Shown: positions 1 to 11,045 of the stretch, in pieces
How positions within the stretch are numbered: position 1 is the first letter of the stretch
Layout: every line of letters begins with the position of its first letter
Assembly (NCBI GenBank): GCA_029721515.1
Contig: CM056553.1
Span: forward strand, 7,824,349 to 7,888,348
Reading direction: 5' to 3'
From: Synanceia verrucosa
Taxonomy: Eukaryota > Chordata > Actinopteri > Perciformes > Synanceiidae
Length of the DNA stretch: 64,000 bases
Notes under the pieces: model-generated
Databases searched by the model: none
What the model was told of the DNA's origin: nothing
Seen by the model: only the letters and a program-made list of their open reading frames with translations
Program-made: the position numbers and the translations under genes

Positions 1-2756
1 TTATGTGTGTGATTAAAAGTGTTAAGAAGACAAAATGAACTGAAACGGAAGGGTTACAGAAAAGCTAGTAACAGCTAAATATACAGCGCTTAACAAATTT
101 ATTAGACCACCTTCCCTATTTGTCTTAAAGTCCATCCAGCATCATGAAGTGCTTTAATTCAGATTCTTTCTCAGTGAGACATTTCAAACTGCATTCACCT
201 TTTTATACCCAAATTTGAGTCAGAAATTAATCAAGAATGACATACAACCACAACCATACAAATAATATTAATTATAACGTGTAAAATCAGGATGTGCTTT
301 GCTGTTTTTCTTCACTTTTTTGACACTGGGTGGTGGATATATTTGTTTACCTGTATGTTGAAAAAAGTTATATGACTGGTGATTGTATTTTTATTACATC
401 TGTAATGAGTAATCTTGAACAAAACTTAATATAAAAATAATATTAATATTTGTTAGTTATAGCAATGCATTACATACTATGGACTTGAAGTTGAATTATT
501 GATATAAAGTTTATTTTCTGAAGGAAATGGTAACTGTCACTGTCAAGATGAAAATGTAGCTAACTAATGAAATGTGGTTGCTAAAATTATAAAGCCATAT
601 TCAAATAAAAGTGCATCTCTAGCTTCAGAAGATATCATTTTCATGTTTGTCTCAGCTTCAGGTGAATATGTATGATTTGTTCGTGTGAAGTACTGATTAC
701 AAAGAATTATCCTATATAACACATTTTTCTATGGAAGCCTGGTGGTTTTAGTCTTAATAATTAGCTTATTTGCTTATAGATCACCTGTAAATCACCCGGG
801 CTGCTCCAGTGCTTGAATGGTAATATGTTAAATGCTCAGTGAAGGCATGAGGTTTATATAAATGTTTTTCATGATATCAAAATGATGCAGAGAATAATCA
901 AGGCTCTGGTGCTGCTTGGTCTGAAAAGCTGCAGACTATTGACCCCTCAGGGCAGATGATTACCCAGCCATCATTTTGCACTCCAAGAAGAAAAAAAAAA
1001 CACTGTCTTTGTGATTGGAAGAAAAATATGAGAATTACATTAAAAAGTGTGCAATAAACATAGGGATTGGAGTTGGCAACACGGGGTAAGGAATCTAAAT
1101 AATCCAAAGTTTTAGTGGTTCTAAATTGTAACCATAGTTCTATGAAAACAGATTGAACTTTCTAAGAGGTCTCTAAAGCTCCTATTTCCAAGGGGCCATA
1201 GTAAATGTTTAACCAAACAGGGTTGGAGCTCGTCCCTTCCTATGGAAAGTCAAGGGTTCTCTTATTTACCAGTTATGTCTGTGACAAATAATGGAAACGG
1301 CTGAAAAACTATTTAAAGAGCTCTCCCTATGTTTGTGGATGTTGGGTTGTAATATGTAGCCTAATGGCCGCTCTGTTTCACTCTAGCGTTGCCCTTTAAT
1401 GAGGTTGTTTGGCAGAGGGAGTGAAGCTTGATAACTTAGTAAGACTATTAGACTCTTTATGAGCCTGATTTTAGTGTCACTCTTGGGTCAAGTTGTCATG
1501 TTTGTACAAGTGGAAAGTCAAACCACACTCATACGATTTCTCATTGATTTTTTTTTATGGCATAGTTAAATTTGTGATCAAAGCTGGGTCAATTTCAAAG
1601 GTGATGGAGGCTATTATGAATGCGAATTCAGTATGGCTGCAACTACGGATTATGTATTCTGCAGATTATTTTCTTGATTCACTGTTTCATCTATGAAAAT
1701 GCCAGAAACTGAAGAAAAACACATTTCTTTTTCTCCCAGAGCCCACCATGTGGTCTTCAAATAACTTGTTTGATCCAACTAATGGTCCAAAACCAAAAGG
1801 TACTCAGTCAACTATCACATGTGGCAGAGGGAACTAGGAGGTGTTTGACATTAATTTGGAAAATGACTTTAAACAATGATGTGTTTATCAATATTGCTTC
1901 AGCTGTTATTCAGTGGGTTTGCACTGAAACAAGGGATGTGTTTTCACAGCAGTGAAGATGAATTTGCTCAAGCATTTGTGCCCTGAACACGCAAGGCTTG
2001 TTGGTGTTTTTGATGAAAACTGGGTCATTGACATCGCAATGCATTGAGAATCAACATTTTTACCACGTCACTCAGTTGAATTATTTATGTGAAATGATTT
2101 CATTGACGAGCACAAATTAAATCTGTGATGGGAATGCTCAGCAGCTGCAGAAAAATGTGACGTAATGTGAGCACTTGGACTAGTAACTTGTTCTGTAAAG
2201 CACCAAAAATGCTCTTGTTACCAGGATGCTGTAAAGACGTATGTAATAAAGACTAATAAGCAATTCTTAACGGTATTATGTTATCAATGGCTTGTACCGC
2301 TTTTTAATATGTCACTGCAGTCATTTGAGGCAAGGCAGTAGGACAGAGATGGGTTTTCGAAATTTGAAAAGTGCTGCCAAACAGCAGTGACACTATTATA
2401 CAAAATGATTCATTGTGGGTACTGTGAACACATCTCTCTCAGTCAGCAACAGGCTACAAAGTAACCACACAAATGTCTATGCTACTGGTAAATAACTCAC
2501 AGTGCTTCCAGTGTTAAGTACTGGACAAACCATCAGAGCACATCTTATATCACTACCTGTTCTATCCAGTCCTGCTGGCCAAGAACAACTGCATGCACCT
2601 TGTTTTTAAGGTTTTTGTTCGTAAAAGACGTGGCAAATAATTAGATGTTTCAGTATTATGACTGTTATGTCAAAGATATTTACATAAATAATATTATGCC
2701 TTTTATTGTGTGAGTAATATAATATTCTTTATAATATAAATTAGCACGTTAACGCA
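1..2756. other. AT-rich non-coding stretch, no gene recognised
   Basis: AT-rich sequence with stop codons in all frames. The few ORFs of about 60-70 codons have low-complexity or unremarkable translations and no matching splice sites that I trust. I see no recognisable repeat family and no long microsatellite. It is best read as intron or intergenic DNA. Confidence 0.6.
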
Positions 2757-2790
2757 GATTAACTCTTTGAGTGCCAGCCGTTTTTTTTAA
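2757..2790. mobile_element. piggyBac-like element terminus (fragment)
   Basis: The tetranucleotide TTAA is followed by CTCTTTGAGTGCCA. This is the same TTAA-plus-terminus that starts the piggyBac-like MITE at 28469. TTAA is the target site and duplication of piggyBac elements. After the terminal 18 bases the sequence departs from the 28 kb copy, so this is either a truncated end or a related subfamily. No matching second terminus is visible before the LINE sequence that follows. Confidence 0.5.
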
Positions 2791-2799
2791 AACAGGAGA

Positions 2800-3300
2800 A
2801 GCCTCAGCAAGACGTCCTCGTCACCACCGCATCACCCAGTACTAAAAGATGAAGCCTGGTCTGCCCAACCTCTACCCCACCAGGTAAACTGGACCCATGG
2901 ATAGCTGTGAGATGAGAATGCACAGAGACTACGAGGCACAACACTAATTTTCAACATTTGTTCAAGGGAGGGAGAGGAAACACATCCTTTTTATCACTGT
3001 AACAGATACGACTTGAGCGCCATCGCCTCTTCTCCATCTCACCAAACAGATGAAGCCTGGATGACACCACCTCCTTCCCACCAAGTGGCCTCAGCTCACG
3101 ACTACCTGGGAGATGAAAAAGCACAAAAAGCACAAGGACTCCGGGGAAGAAGGCGAGTTAGTAAAATGACTTAATGGAGGCATCCAAACGAAGAAGAAGA
3201 GAAGCTCAGTGTGTCAGAGGATGTCCCCTGGCAGTCTAGACCAATAGCAGCATAACTAAGGATTGATCCAAGGCAAGCCTGAGTCAGCCTTGGATCAGTC
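2800..3300 (-). mobile_element. LINE 3'UTR region (Rex/L2-like, minus strand)
   Basis: This block lies just 3' (minus strand) of the reverse-transcriptase C-terminal remnant at 3301-3480. It contains stretches I recognise as common in fish LINE 3'UTRs, such as AGATGAAGCCTGG at about 3050-3062, a related diverged version near 2849, and GACTCCGGGGAAGAAG at about 3138-3153. The 2849 and 3050 stretches look like diverged copies of one unit, suggesting an old internal duplication. Exact boundaries are uncertain. Confidence 0.5.
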
Positions 3301-3480
3301 TTAACTATAAGCACTATCAAAAAGGAAAGTCTTAAGCGTGCTCTTAAATAAGGGGATGATGTCTGCCTCCCGGACTGAAAGTGGGTGTTGGTTCCACAGA
3401 AGAGGAGCTTGATAACTGAAATTACAACAATAGCTTGTTCTTCTGGCCCCAGTATTCTAGGACCTCTAGTAGGCTACTAA
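3301..3480 (-). pseudogene. LINE reverse-transcriptase C-terminal remnant
   Basis: On the minus strand, 3420 to 3301 reads without interruption as the end of a non-LTR retrotransposon polyprotein. It includes FSYQAPLLWNQ, VREAD and LKTFLFD, and ends in a TAA whose complement is at 3301-3303. This matches the conserved C-terminal tail of fish Rex/L2-like LINEs (W-N-x-P, R-x-A-x-T-L-x-x-F-K-x-x-L-K-T-x-L-F). Upstream, 3421-3480 still resembles the preceding segment but has indels that break the frame. The full protein would be many hundreds of residues long; only the tail remains, as expected for a 5'-truncated insertion. Confidence 0.75.
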
Positions 3481-6400
3481 ACTGCATTTGCCACTTAAAG
3501 GTTATTTTGATAGGTCTGACTCAAGGGAAAAAAGACATTCTCTGACAGTTAGTGATTTCACCTTTGCAACCCTTTCGCCCCATCACTAAGAATAGCATTG
3601 TTATTTAGTATGTTGTTCATTCCATGTAATGAGCTTTGTCCTAATGTGAGGGGCAGTGAACATAGCAGCCTGCAGGGGCTGCTCTCACAGGTTCAGGCTT
3701 CTTGATTAAAACGGTACACTCCTGTGGGCATCTGCGCTCTGCTCTCTGCACGTTCACATGGTTGTCACGCCGCAATTTGTGTGTTTTTAACTTGTCGGAA
3801 CAGAAGCATGAATTTTCTCAGGTCTCTGTCTCTCTGGGGCTGTTGAATGATTTATTCGCCTCCCAAATGCCTCAACTATGACAACTTGTCAATTAAAGTC
3901 AGGATCATGGCTGCTGACACATGACACTTTTCATTTCATTCACTGCCATGCTGGGGCACCACTTCATATTTAATCACAGCAGTCCATGGGAACCTTGAAA
4001 TGTTTTTTTAATTGAGCCGTGCCATTACGTGGGATGCTTTTTCTTTTTTTTTTTTTTTTTCTTGCCTCGTTCATACAAACGTCCTTTTTGAAGCCTCAGC
4101 TTGACTGGGCCGTGAGGCCTGAACTCAGATTTGTCCCATGGGTGAAACTATCTGTATTTTATTGTGGCTGCCTCTTTGAAGGTCCTTGTCCTGTAAATGT
4201 TAAATGATGAGGAGGAAGCAATGCCAACCAGTCGCTACTCATCGTACTCTTGCAGGGATATCAGAGCTAAGCACATGTTTGCTCCTGCAGCATGCACATA
4301 AAGGGATAATAAATGCATATTAGACCTGAGCCTTTTATGTGATGTACAATATGAGATGCAGGCCTCTAACAAGATGATATGTCATCAAAGCAAAAGGCTT
4401 ACTTAGGTATGTTTTTTTTTCCCAGGGTATATGACAGTTATGATGAAGTGCAACCAGCACACAGGCACTGATGCTAAAATACATTCAACGGGTGCTTTGT
4501 TTTACGTGTGCATTCAGACCTCAGAGAGAACTGAGCAGTAAAAATTGAGGTGACCCAATTCACCATCAGTTTACACAGCAACATGGTTCATTGTCAAGGG
4601 TAAACTCTATCAACTGTAGGTCTACATTGAATTATGCAGGAAGTTAGGCAGGGGATCATTATGTGACATCTGCAGTGCTACCAAGTGCTGGCAAAATTAT
4701 AGCCTGGAGTACTGTGTGATTGGCACTTAATGAGCAAATGTGAGTGACAATGAGCCTTAGCCTGGGGGCAACAACAGCATGGGGTAGTGTTAGGTCATGA
4801 ATCTGGAATAATGCAACCATAAATGGTCTCCATCATGGTATTGATTTTTCTTAGTTCTTAGTTTTATGTCCATGATCATCCACCAACACTGTAGCCATTC
4901 TTGGTAGGATGAGCGGCACCGTGCATGTCGTAAAAGAGGAAAGGAATGAATGACCTATTGCTTCCCTGATGGGCTCTTTTAGCCCATATCACGTACGGCT
5001 TGAACAGACCTCATTAAACCATGACCATTTAATATGTAGCTCTACCATATATGAGTTTATACTATAAAAGTCCTGATAGAGGTCCTCAGTCATCGCTTTC
5101 AAATGGAAAGAAAAGGGATAGGTTTGCAGAAATGAGCACCTTAGCAGAAGACTGGCACTTGACTTTTGCTCTGTTGTCTTATCAGGTCTTCCCTTAGCAT
5201 GCCGCTGCTGGAGCGCCTTTATAAATGTAGCTGGTAATTCAGAGGCAGCACCCCCGCCCGCTGAGGCCTTCCTCTACTCATCCCCAACCATTATGCAATT
5301 CCTCATGGTTGTGTGACTCTTCTCCACGCCCACCTACCTGTCTGCCAGTCTGCCGCCCCTCATATCTGCCAATCACATGTTCATCGACAACCGCCTCCTC
5401 TTCTCACAGCCACTCTTATTTTTCATTTTATGTCTCCTTTTCGGTCTCAGCTTCTAAGCACGAGGATGGAAGTTTACAGCAACAGAGCTGCCAGATTTTG
5501 ATTTTATGCTTCATCATCAAATCAGCTGTGTGCCGCATTTGAATGATCTGTTTTTTTTCCACTGAGTGATGTTAACAGGGTGATGCAATATTCTCACCAA
5601 TACATTAAGGTTATGTATGCATCATTACTAAGCTTTGAGTAACTATAAAAGCTGCTGCCTGCCGGGGAAAGATGGAGGTATACTCTAGCTTCTCAAATGT
5701 GTGTTTCATTCATCAACATGAAAAATACCCCAGTGTGAGACAACAGATGGGTTGCAGCTTGGTCACATTTTAAAATGCCATTGAATTACTCAAGCAATAA
5801 CTCTTCTTTGTGTATTTCATTTGGCTGAATTATTTAATGTAATATATAAAAATAACATCACCTAAATACCATATGAGTTAACATATTTAGCAGTTTTCGT
5901 GATTTTGATATGTCACTTTATTTTGTAAAACATGAAAGCAAACTGCACTCGTAGTTTAGTTTTATTTGGCAAGATAGATGATTGTAGTCACATAAGGTTA
6001 AACTAGGTTATCCAATTAAAATGACTGCTTTCAAATATTATGGAAGTTTTCAGGCATATTTTATTTTGCTTAACAGATGGGTATAGTGAGAGAGGAGGAG
6101 ACAATAGCACGACAAAGGTTTTGTGCCAAATTAGAAACTATGGCATCTCATGCACTTGGCAACACTTAAGCCAAGTGGGAGCCGCCACGGTGTCCTGAGG
6201 CATGCTATTGTTAGCTTTTGCATCCACCGCCTCAACAGACAAATATCTGTGACCTTCTGCACTGCTTAGCAAGCCAGATATCAACCTGAAGTCTGCACAC
6301 CTGAAAGACTTGTATTCATTCACTGGATGTTTTTGCTTTTCTCTGTCATTTCTCTTGCAAAATTTGTGCACAGCATGACGAGTAGGTTATTCAGTGAATC

Positions 6401-6548
6401 AAAAAAAAAAAAAAAAATCCATCACCTTTTGAAACTTATCTCATTTTGAAATGATGTTATTCAATTTGGAACCCCGTGATCTTCTTTTAGATCTCAACTC
6501 AACATTCTTTTGTTAAGTAGTACTGTAATTCTCTTTTCGACTGAAATG
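3481..6548. other. Non-coding stretch; homopolymer runs, no gene recognised
   Basis: Mixed-complexity non-coding DNA with a poly-T run at 4044-4060 and a poly-A run at 6401-6417. Parts such as 3600-3960 and 5170-5300 are less AT-rich and lack repeat motifs, which would fit a conserved non-coding element, but conservation cannot be judged here. Two overlapping plus-strand ORFs near 5309-5542 are Ser/Pro/His-rich and have no recognisable domain. Confidence 0.5.
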
Positions 6549-6898
6549 CAGTGTTTCCCCTGAGATTTAGGGAAGTTAAGAGTCTCTTGAGATTTATTTT
6601 AATCTCTTAAGATTTATGGATGATTTCAACATTGTAAATGGTATTCATGAATTTTCCATCCCCCTGGTTTTGAGTTAAGCCCCAAATAATATTTGTTTGC
6701 TCCACCAATAGTTATGTATGTACCTTGTATGTAATGTCAATAGTATGGCTGTCCTAAAAAATGAGTATAGTTAATGGGGAGGATTACCTCTTTGGCAAAA
6801 TAATAGAAAAGCTGTAGTGTTGGTTGGAGTTAACACACCAGTGAGACGCACCCCTCAAACTTTACCATTCAGCCTTATCAAAATGCTCTTAAATGTAA

Positions 6899-7081
6899 AT
6901 GTCTCTTAACTTCAATCTGGGAGCATTTCCCCCTAAACACATTGGAGACATGGCTAACTGCTCTACATGTAGCACGTCTGTGATGAGGCAGCATTTAAAG
7001 TGGAGGCATGCAGTGTTGGGCAGTAAGGAGTTGTTAATAGAAATGCGTTACTGTAACGCCATTACTTTTGTCAGTAACTAG
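6899..7081 (+). pseudogene. hAT transposase remnant, BED-finger-like, interrupted
   Basis: The plus-strand frame across 6950-7010 reads NCSTCSTSVMRQHLKWRH. The part TSVMRQHLKWRH resembles the second half (T-S-x-L-x-x-H-L-x(3)-H) of the BED zinc finger found at the N-terminus of many hAT transposases. The upstream Cys pair lies closer to the His pair than usual, so the finger is degenerate or the Cys match is accidental. Immediately after the second His codon the reading is broken by the insertion at 7011. In the same frame, sequence beyond the insertion (from 7530) continues open for about 20 codons. No catalytic domain follows. Confidence 0.4.
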
Positions 7082-7521
7082 GCTAATACTCAACTCAGTA
7101 AATAAACTGAGTTAGTGTTACAGTGTGGTGCGTTTCTCCATTATTTGGTGAAATATTTCCTGATTGATGAATTTAGATATCTTTCATTCATGCTCTCAGA
7201 TGTCTCTGTGGACGGGGGGACATGTCCCCTTCAGAGTCATTGTGATACTGATCCCCCCACTTTGCCAGCAGAAGGTGACAAACATAGCTGGTAAAAAAGA
7301 GCGTTGACGTCATTAGGAGCCTGGCGTTTGAGTAATTTGACTCATGGTGCATTCATGTTTTAGAGGAATGTCAGAATTTCCAAGCCCCAAGTCACAATTT
7401 AAATCATTACTTTTAACAGTAACACATTTCTTTTGGTGTAAGTAATTAACAAAGTACTTGAGTTATTTTTTGAATGAAAACAGTAACTAGTCAATACTTT
7501 TCAGTAACTAGCACAACATTG
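7011..7521. mobile_element. Non-autonomous hAT-like element inserted in a BED remnant
   Basis: The element starts CAGTGTTGGGCAG at 7011 and ends CACAACATTG at 7521. Long subterminal inverted repeats are rich in the unit AGTAACTAG/GTTACTG (for example 7071-7081 and 7486-7510). It is flanked by GAGGCATG (7003-7010) and GAATCATG (7522-7529), 8-bp direct repeats with two mismatches. The second copy near 23.7 kb preserves the unmutated form: CATGCCTC at 23677-23684 is the exact complement of GAGGCATG. An 8-bp duplication and a CAGnG terminus are hAT signatures. Confidence 0.75.
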
Positions 7522-8282
7522 GAATCATGTCAGACACCTGAAGGATGCAGCTGCTGTTCACTACAGAGTACTGTACTGAGTAATGCACTTTTCTTTTTGA
7601 AGAAGCTCAATAGCTTTTGGGTTGTTTTGTTTGTTTTTATTGCTGCTATTTTCCGTGTCCTTTGTTTACATAAAAAACAATGCTTTATTTTTATTAGCAC
7701 TTTGTCTGTCCTTGCTTTTAAATGAACAAAAGTTTAATAGAGTTATTTTTACTTTTGCAGCAGCCTAAAGAACAGCACAGTTCATAAATATTTCTGAATG
7801 ATAGTAGTCATCTTTATTGTCTTTATTGTTAGTTAGAACATGCCTAAAACAACCTCTAGCTGAAATTAAAAGCTAAATGGCTAAATAAGAGTCACTGAAT
7901 AGGTGTACACTTCATAATTCTGTTAGTCGAGTAATCATTAAAATAGTTGATAGATTAGTCAGTTAATCGTTAAGATACTCAATAGATTAGTCGACTATCA
8001 AAATAATCTTTATTTGCAGCCCTGATAGTGTGGCATAGTAATCATGTGATGGTGTGCCACTGATGTCTCCATGTCTGGGGAAACACTGGAAATCCACAGA
8101 GCCAATGGATTCAGTACAAGTCATCTATGACATACAAATGTCATACATGTCATCTCTGATAATGGCAACATTAAGAGCATTGTGTGCTCACATGGACAAC
8201 GCTTAGCACTGATGGGCCAGTGTTTCCACTGCAGAGATCCATATAGCATACCTGTTGATCTGCCAATAAACATGTGTCACAA

Positions 8283-8575
8283 AATGTTATATTGGTTAAT
8301 AAAATAGCTAAATGCTAATGTCAGCATTTTAATATGCTTACAGTGACTAACTAACTACTAACATGTTTAGTGTCCTAGCATGGTGTCATCTGCTTATTAG
8401 CACTGAACACAAATTAAAACTGAGGGTGGGTGGTTAGTTTTGTAGGTATTGGTCATTTAAATTTGTCCAGTACTTTGATTTATGACCAACGTTATTACAA
8501 AGTATCCTGAGGGGAACAAAAATGTTGTGGTAGTCCTGTTCAGTAGTTGTTCTCTCATCACTTGGATTTCCTGGG
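8283..8575 (+). repeat. Old dispersed fish repeat (same family as 46.8-47.8 kb)
   Basis: The sequence runs GCTAATGTCAGC, ACATGTTTAGTG, TTATTAGCACTGAACACAAA, TTTTGTAGGTATT and ATCCTGAGGGGAACA in order. I recognise this as a very common repeat in fish genomes. The same family appears in reverse orientation at 46772-47800. The two ORFs on opposite strands here (to about 8770) are frames through this repeat, not genes. Transposon class unknown to me. Confidence 0.55.
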
Positions 8576-10019
8576 GTTCACTGGCATGTATAAAAACTTG
8601 TGCACTCAGTGGAGATAAGCATCCGAGACACCAAATGACTTTCAGTGATTTCACAGTTTTTAATTGGATCCTATGGATAAAACAATTTGTTATCTGTTTT
8701 TGGGGTGTTTGTGACTCTCGGCGAGATGGAGTGATCTGATTAGAATGAGAGGAGCAGAGTAGTGTTGTCACATTTCCCAGTTATTTGCAAAAGTAAGACT
8801 GATGTTGACATAGAGCCATACATACTGTACATAGAGTGGACTGAAAAAGAGTAATACATGATGACCATAAAAATCAATGTAACTGGCAACAAATATCAGA
8901 AAAAAAGAGGTTTATAGTACAGAACATGGGAAGAGACATGTAAGACAATAATCAGTACACAAAACAACACTAAAATATAGAAGGAGACCAGTCAGAATAA
9001 GCAATATTGAACATCTGCTAACAGAATTGATCTAATCCATCAAAATATCAGCTGCAAGGCTGACCCAATGATGTTGTCCCTCAACAAGATTTTTGTTTGT
9101 GGCCTTCCTCCTTCTCTTTGTGGCTCGACATCCTCTTAACCTCCTTATAATACAGGCCTAGCATGTTGATCTTGATTATGTGAGTCAGTCAAACTCCTTT
9201 AATCTAAACAAAAAATCAAAAAAAGGAAAGAGATTAATTTGCCTTCACTGCCAACAATGCCAGCTGGCCTGTATGCTTGATATGTGGCGGCAAATTAGCA
9301 ACAAATTGGGCAACATTTTTATTTTATTTTCCACAAATACTGGAATATATGAGGAACAGTCAAATAGGCCTGCATAGTTCTATGGTTAATTAATTAGACC
9401 TACTCATGTATGTTACACATTTTCCCCCTCTTCATAAGTTGTTCATAAGTTGTAACAGATAAAAATAGAAAGTAAAAAAAAAACTATTTGGTTTTCTAAA
9501 CTTCTATTCTATATTCTCATAAATGCAACTTTTTTTTATATATGCAGTATAACCATACATAGAACTCTATATGCTGTGTTTTGTTTTGCAGCTCCTTAAA
9601 AATGTGATTTTGATAGTAAAGGTTACAAACCCTTGGCCTAGGTGAACCAAGGACATGATGCCAGTGTGTGTTTTAAAAAAAAAAAACAAAAAACAAAAAG
9701 GCTGCTTCGTTTCCCCTGTGAATATTCATGGAGCGTTTAGATAGCTAACAAAGTTTCGAATTTCAAGTTTACACGATATGACATGTATAAAGACTGACAA
9801 AGCTGGATCTTTTGAACACAACACACCTAAAAAAATGTATGTGCCTGCTCAGCTGAAAGATTACTGCGAGAGTGCTAAATGTTACCCATACAGTGTGTCA
9901 GGAAAATTTTCTGAGCTTTTGTGTTAAAACTTACGAAAAAGTGAAATAATATATTGAATGACGGTCTTTCGGGCAGTTGATTTCACAGGTTGATCTGGCA
10001 GTCAGTTAGCATCTCATAT
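8576..10019. other. Non-coding stretch, no gene recognised
   Basis: AT-rich sequence with several A-rich runs (about 9200-9230, 9473-9483, 9674-9701). No terminal repeats, LINE tails or exon-like open frames with supported splice sites were seen. Confidence 0.55.
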
Positions 10020-10235
10020 CTAGATTTACAGTTAATGCTTTCCCAGAATGCATTGAAAATTTACATGTAACATGTACATGGATTATAGTACAGAAATGTT
10101 GAGGATACAGTAATAACACTGTAATAACAGTCAAATATACAGTTACATGATGGAAGTAGTTTCAACAGTAAGAAACTGTTGAGCATACAGTAACAATCAT
10201 TTGAAAACAGTAAAAACAATTTACAGTGTCACGTA
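10020..10235. repeat. TACAGTAA-rich dispersed repeat
   Basis: The block contains repeated TACAGTA, AACAGTAA, ACAGTTACA and TTTACAGTGT words together with TTCCCAGAATGCATTG at about 10039-10054. This is the make-up of a common fish repeat built from ACAGTAAA/TTTACTGT motifs. Boundaries and class are uncertain. Confidence 0.4.
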
Positions 10236-10574
10236 TTAGCCTATTCTTTTTAAACGTTCAGGTAAAAGGCAATAAGTTCATTCAGTAGTGCTGAAAGTTT
10301 TTATCAAACAAGTAAATTACAAATTTTGCCTTTCAGCCATCCTATTTTTTTCAGAAAGCATGCTCATTAGGAACTATTCACCATTGTTAATGGTTGACTT
10401 GGGAGTGCTTATGGCAGATGCTCAGTGGTTATGTGAATGCTCAGGGGTGTGAGCTGTTACTGCTGAAGGTCTTTCATTCAGTTAATGTGTAAGGAATCTG
10501 CAGATGGACTTCATCCGAGCTAAAAACAAAACCCTTTGAAATAGCCTATTGATCTCTGTCTATACTCCTTTGCT

Positions 10575-10605
10575 CTCGCTCTGTGTGTGTGTGGGTGTGT
10601 GTGTG
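10575..10605. repeat. Imperfect (TG)n microsatellite
   Basis: An interrupted TG tract, about 15 units including GGGTG interruptions. Confidence 0.7.
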
Positions 10606-10729
10606 ACTAGATATGACTTACTGTCCTTGGTTAACAGAGTCACTCACACACGGCACACACAGTTCACACACATGAAAACATGGGCTGGTGCTCATGTACG
10701 GGTCCTGGGTGTGGGATCTGAATGCACTG

Positions 10730-11045
10730 GGCTGTGAGGATGGGTAATGGAGGACAGTATGTGTCCTGGGATCATGGCGGATAGATCTTCCATTGCGAGG
10801 GCGATGAGACCTGAAGGGCGACAGGGAGATGGAGGCATTGAGGGAGAGAGCAGCCGCAGCCCAACGCTCTGTTAGGCGCCTAATGGAGAGACAGCAAGGA
10901 AGCAGCGAGCACCGCACTGCTAACAGAGGAAACACAGTAGGAACACAAACTCGCAGACAGGGAGGAAAAGTGAAGCGGTAGGGGCTGCTGCAGGACCGGG
11001 ACATCTCTAACGGACAAAATCCTTCAGTTCTGCAGTACGACATTT
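10730..11045 (+). promoter_or_regulatory. GC-rich island, possible promoter/5'UTR exon
   Basis: This block is clearly richer in G+C and CpG than its surroundings, purine-rich on the plus strand, and free of recognised repeats. A possible splice donor, AAGCG|GTAGGG, lies at 10978. An alternative is AAG|GTGCAA near 11054. No TATA box is obvious. The 141-codon minus-strand ORF here is Ser/Arg/Pro-rich and has no recognisable domain; I regard it as a by-product of low stop density. Such an island would fit the non-coding first exon of a large-intron neural gene. CAGE or RNA evidence is lacking. Confidence 0.3.

Larger units (their letters stand above)
6549..8088. mobile_element. Nested hAT-like composite (outer element, copy A)
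   Basis: The outer ends are CAGTGTTTCCCC at 6549-6560 and GGGGAAACACTG at 8077-8088, a perfect 12-bp terminal inverted repeat of hAT type (CAGnG start). The 8-bp flanks (CTGAAATG and GAAATCCA) do not match clearly, so no intact target-site duplication is claimed. Inside are a stretch resembling half of a BED-type zinc finger (about 6955-7008), a second hAT-like insertion at 7011-7521, and a terminus ending TTGCAGCCCTG near 8013-8023. No transposase with catalytic residues remains. The 7086-8023 part recurs inverted at 23253-24172. Confidence 0.6.

Noticed and set aside
8081..8096. 8-bp target duplication for the outer 6549-8088 element
   Set aside because: The flanks CTGAAATG and GAAATCCA share only GAAAT in shifted register, so no duplication is claimed.
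8457..8771. Opposing ORFs of 104 and 85 codons
   Set aside because: They run through a dispersed fish repeat and have no recognisable domain.
10618..11043. 141-codon minus-strand ORF as a gene
   Set aside because: Low-complexity Ser/Arg/Pro content from a GC-rich island; no domain and no good start or splice context on that strand.
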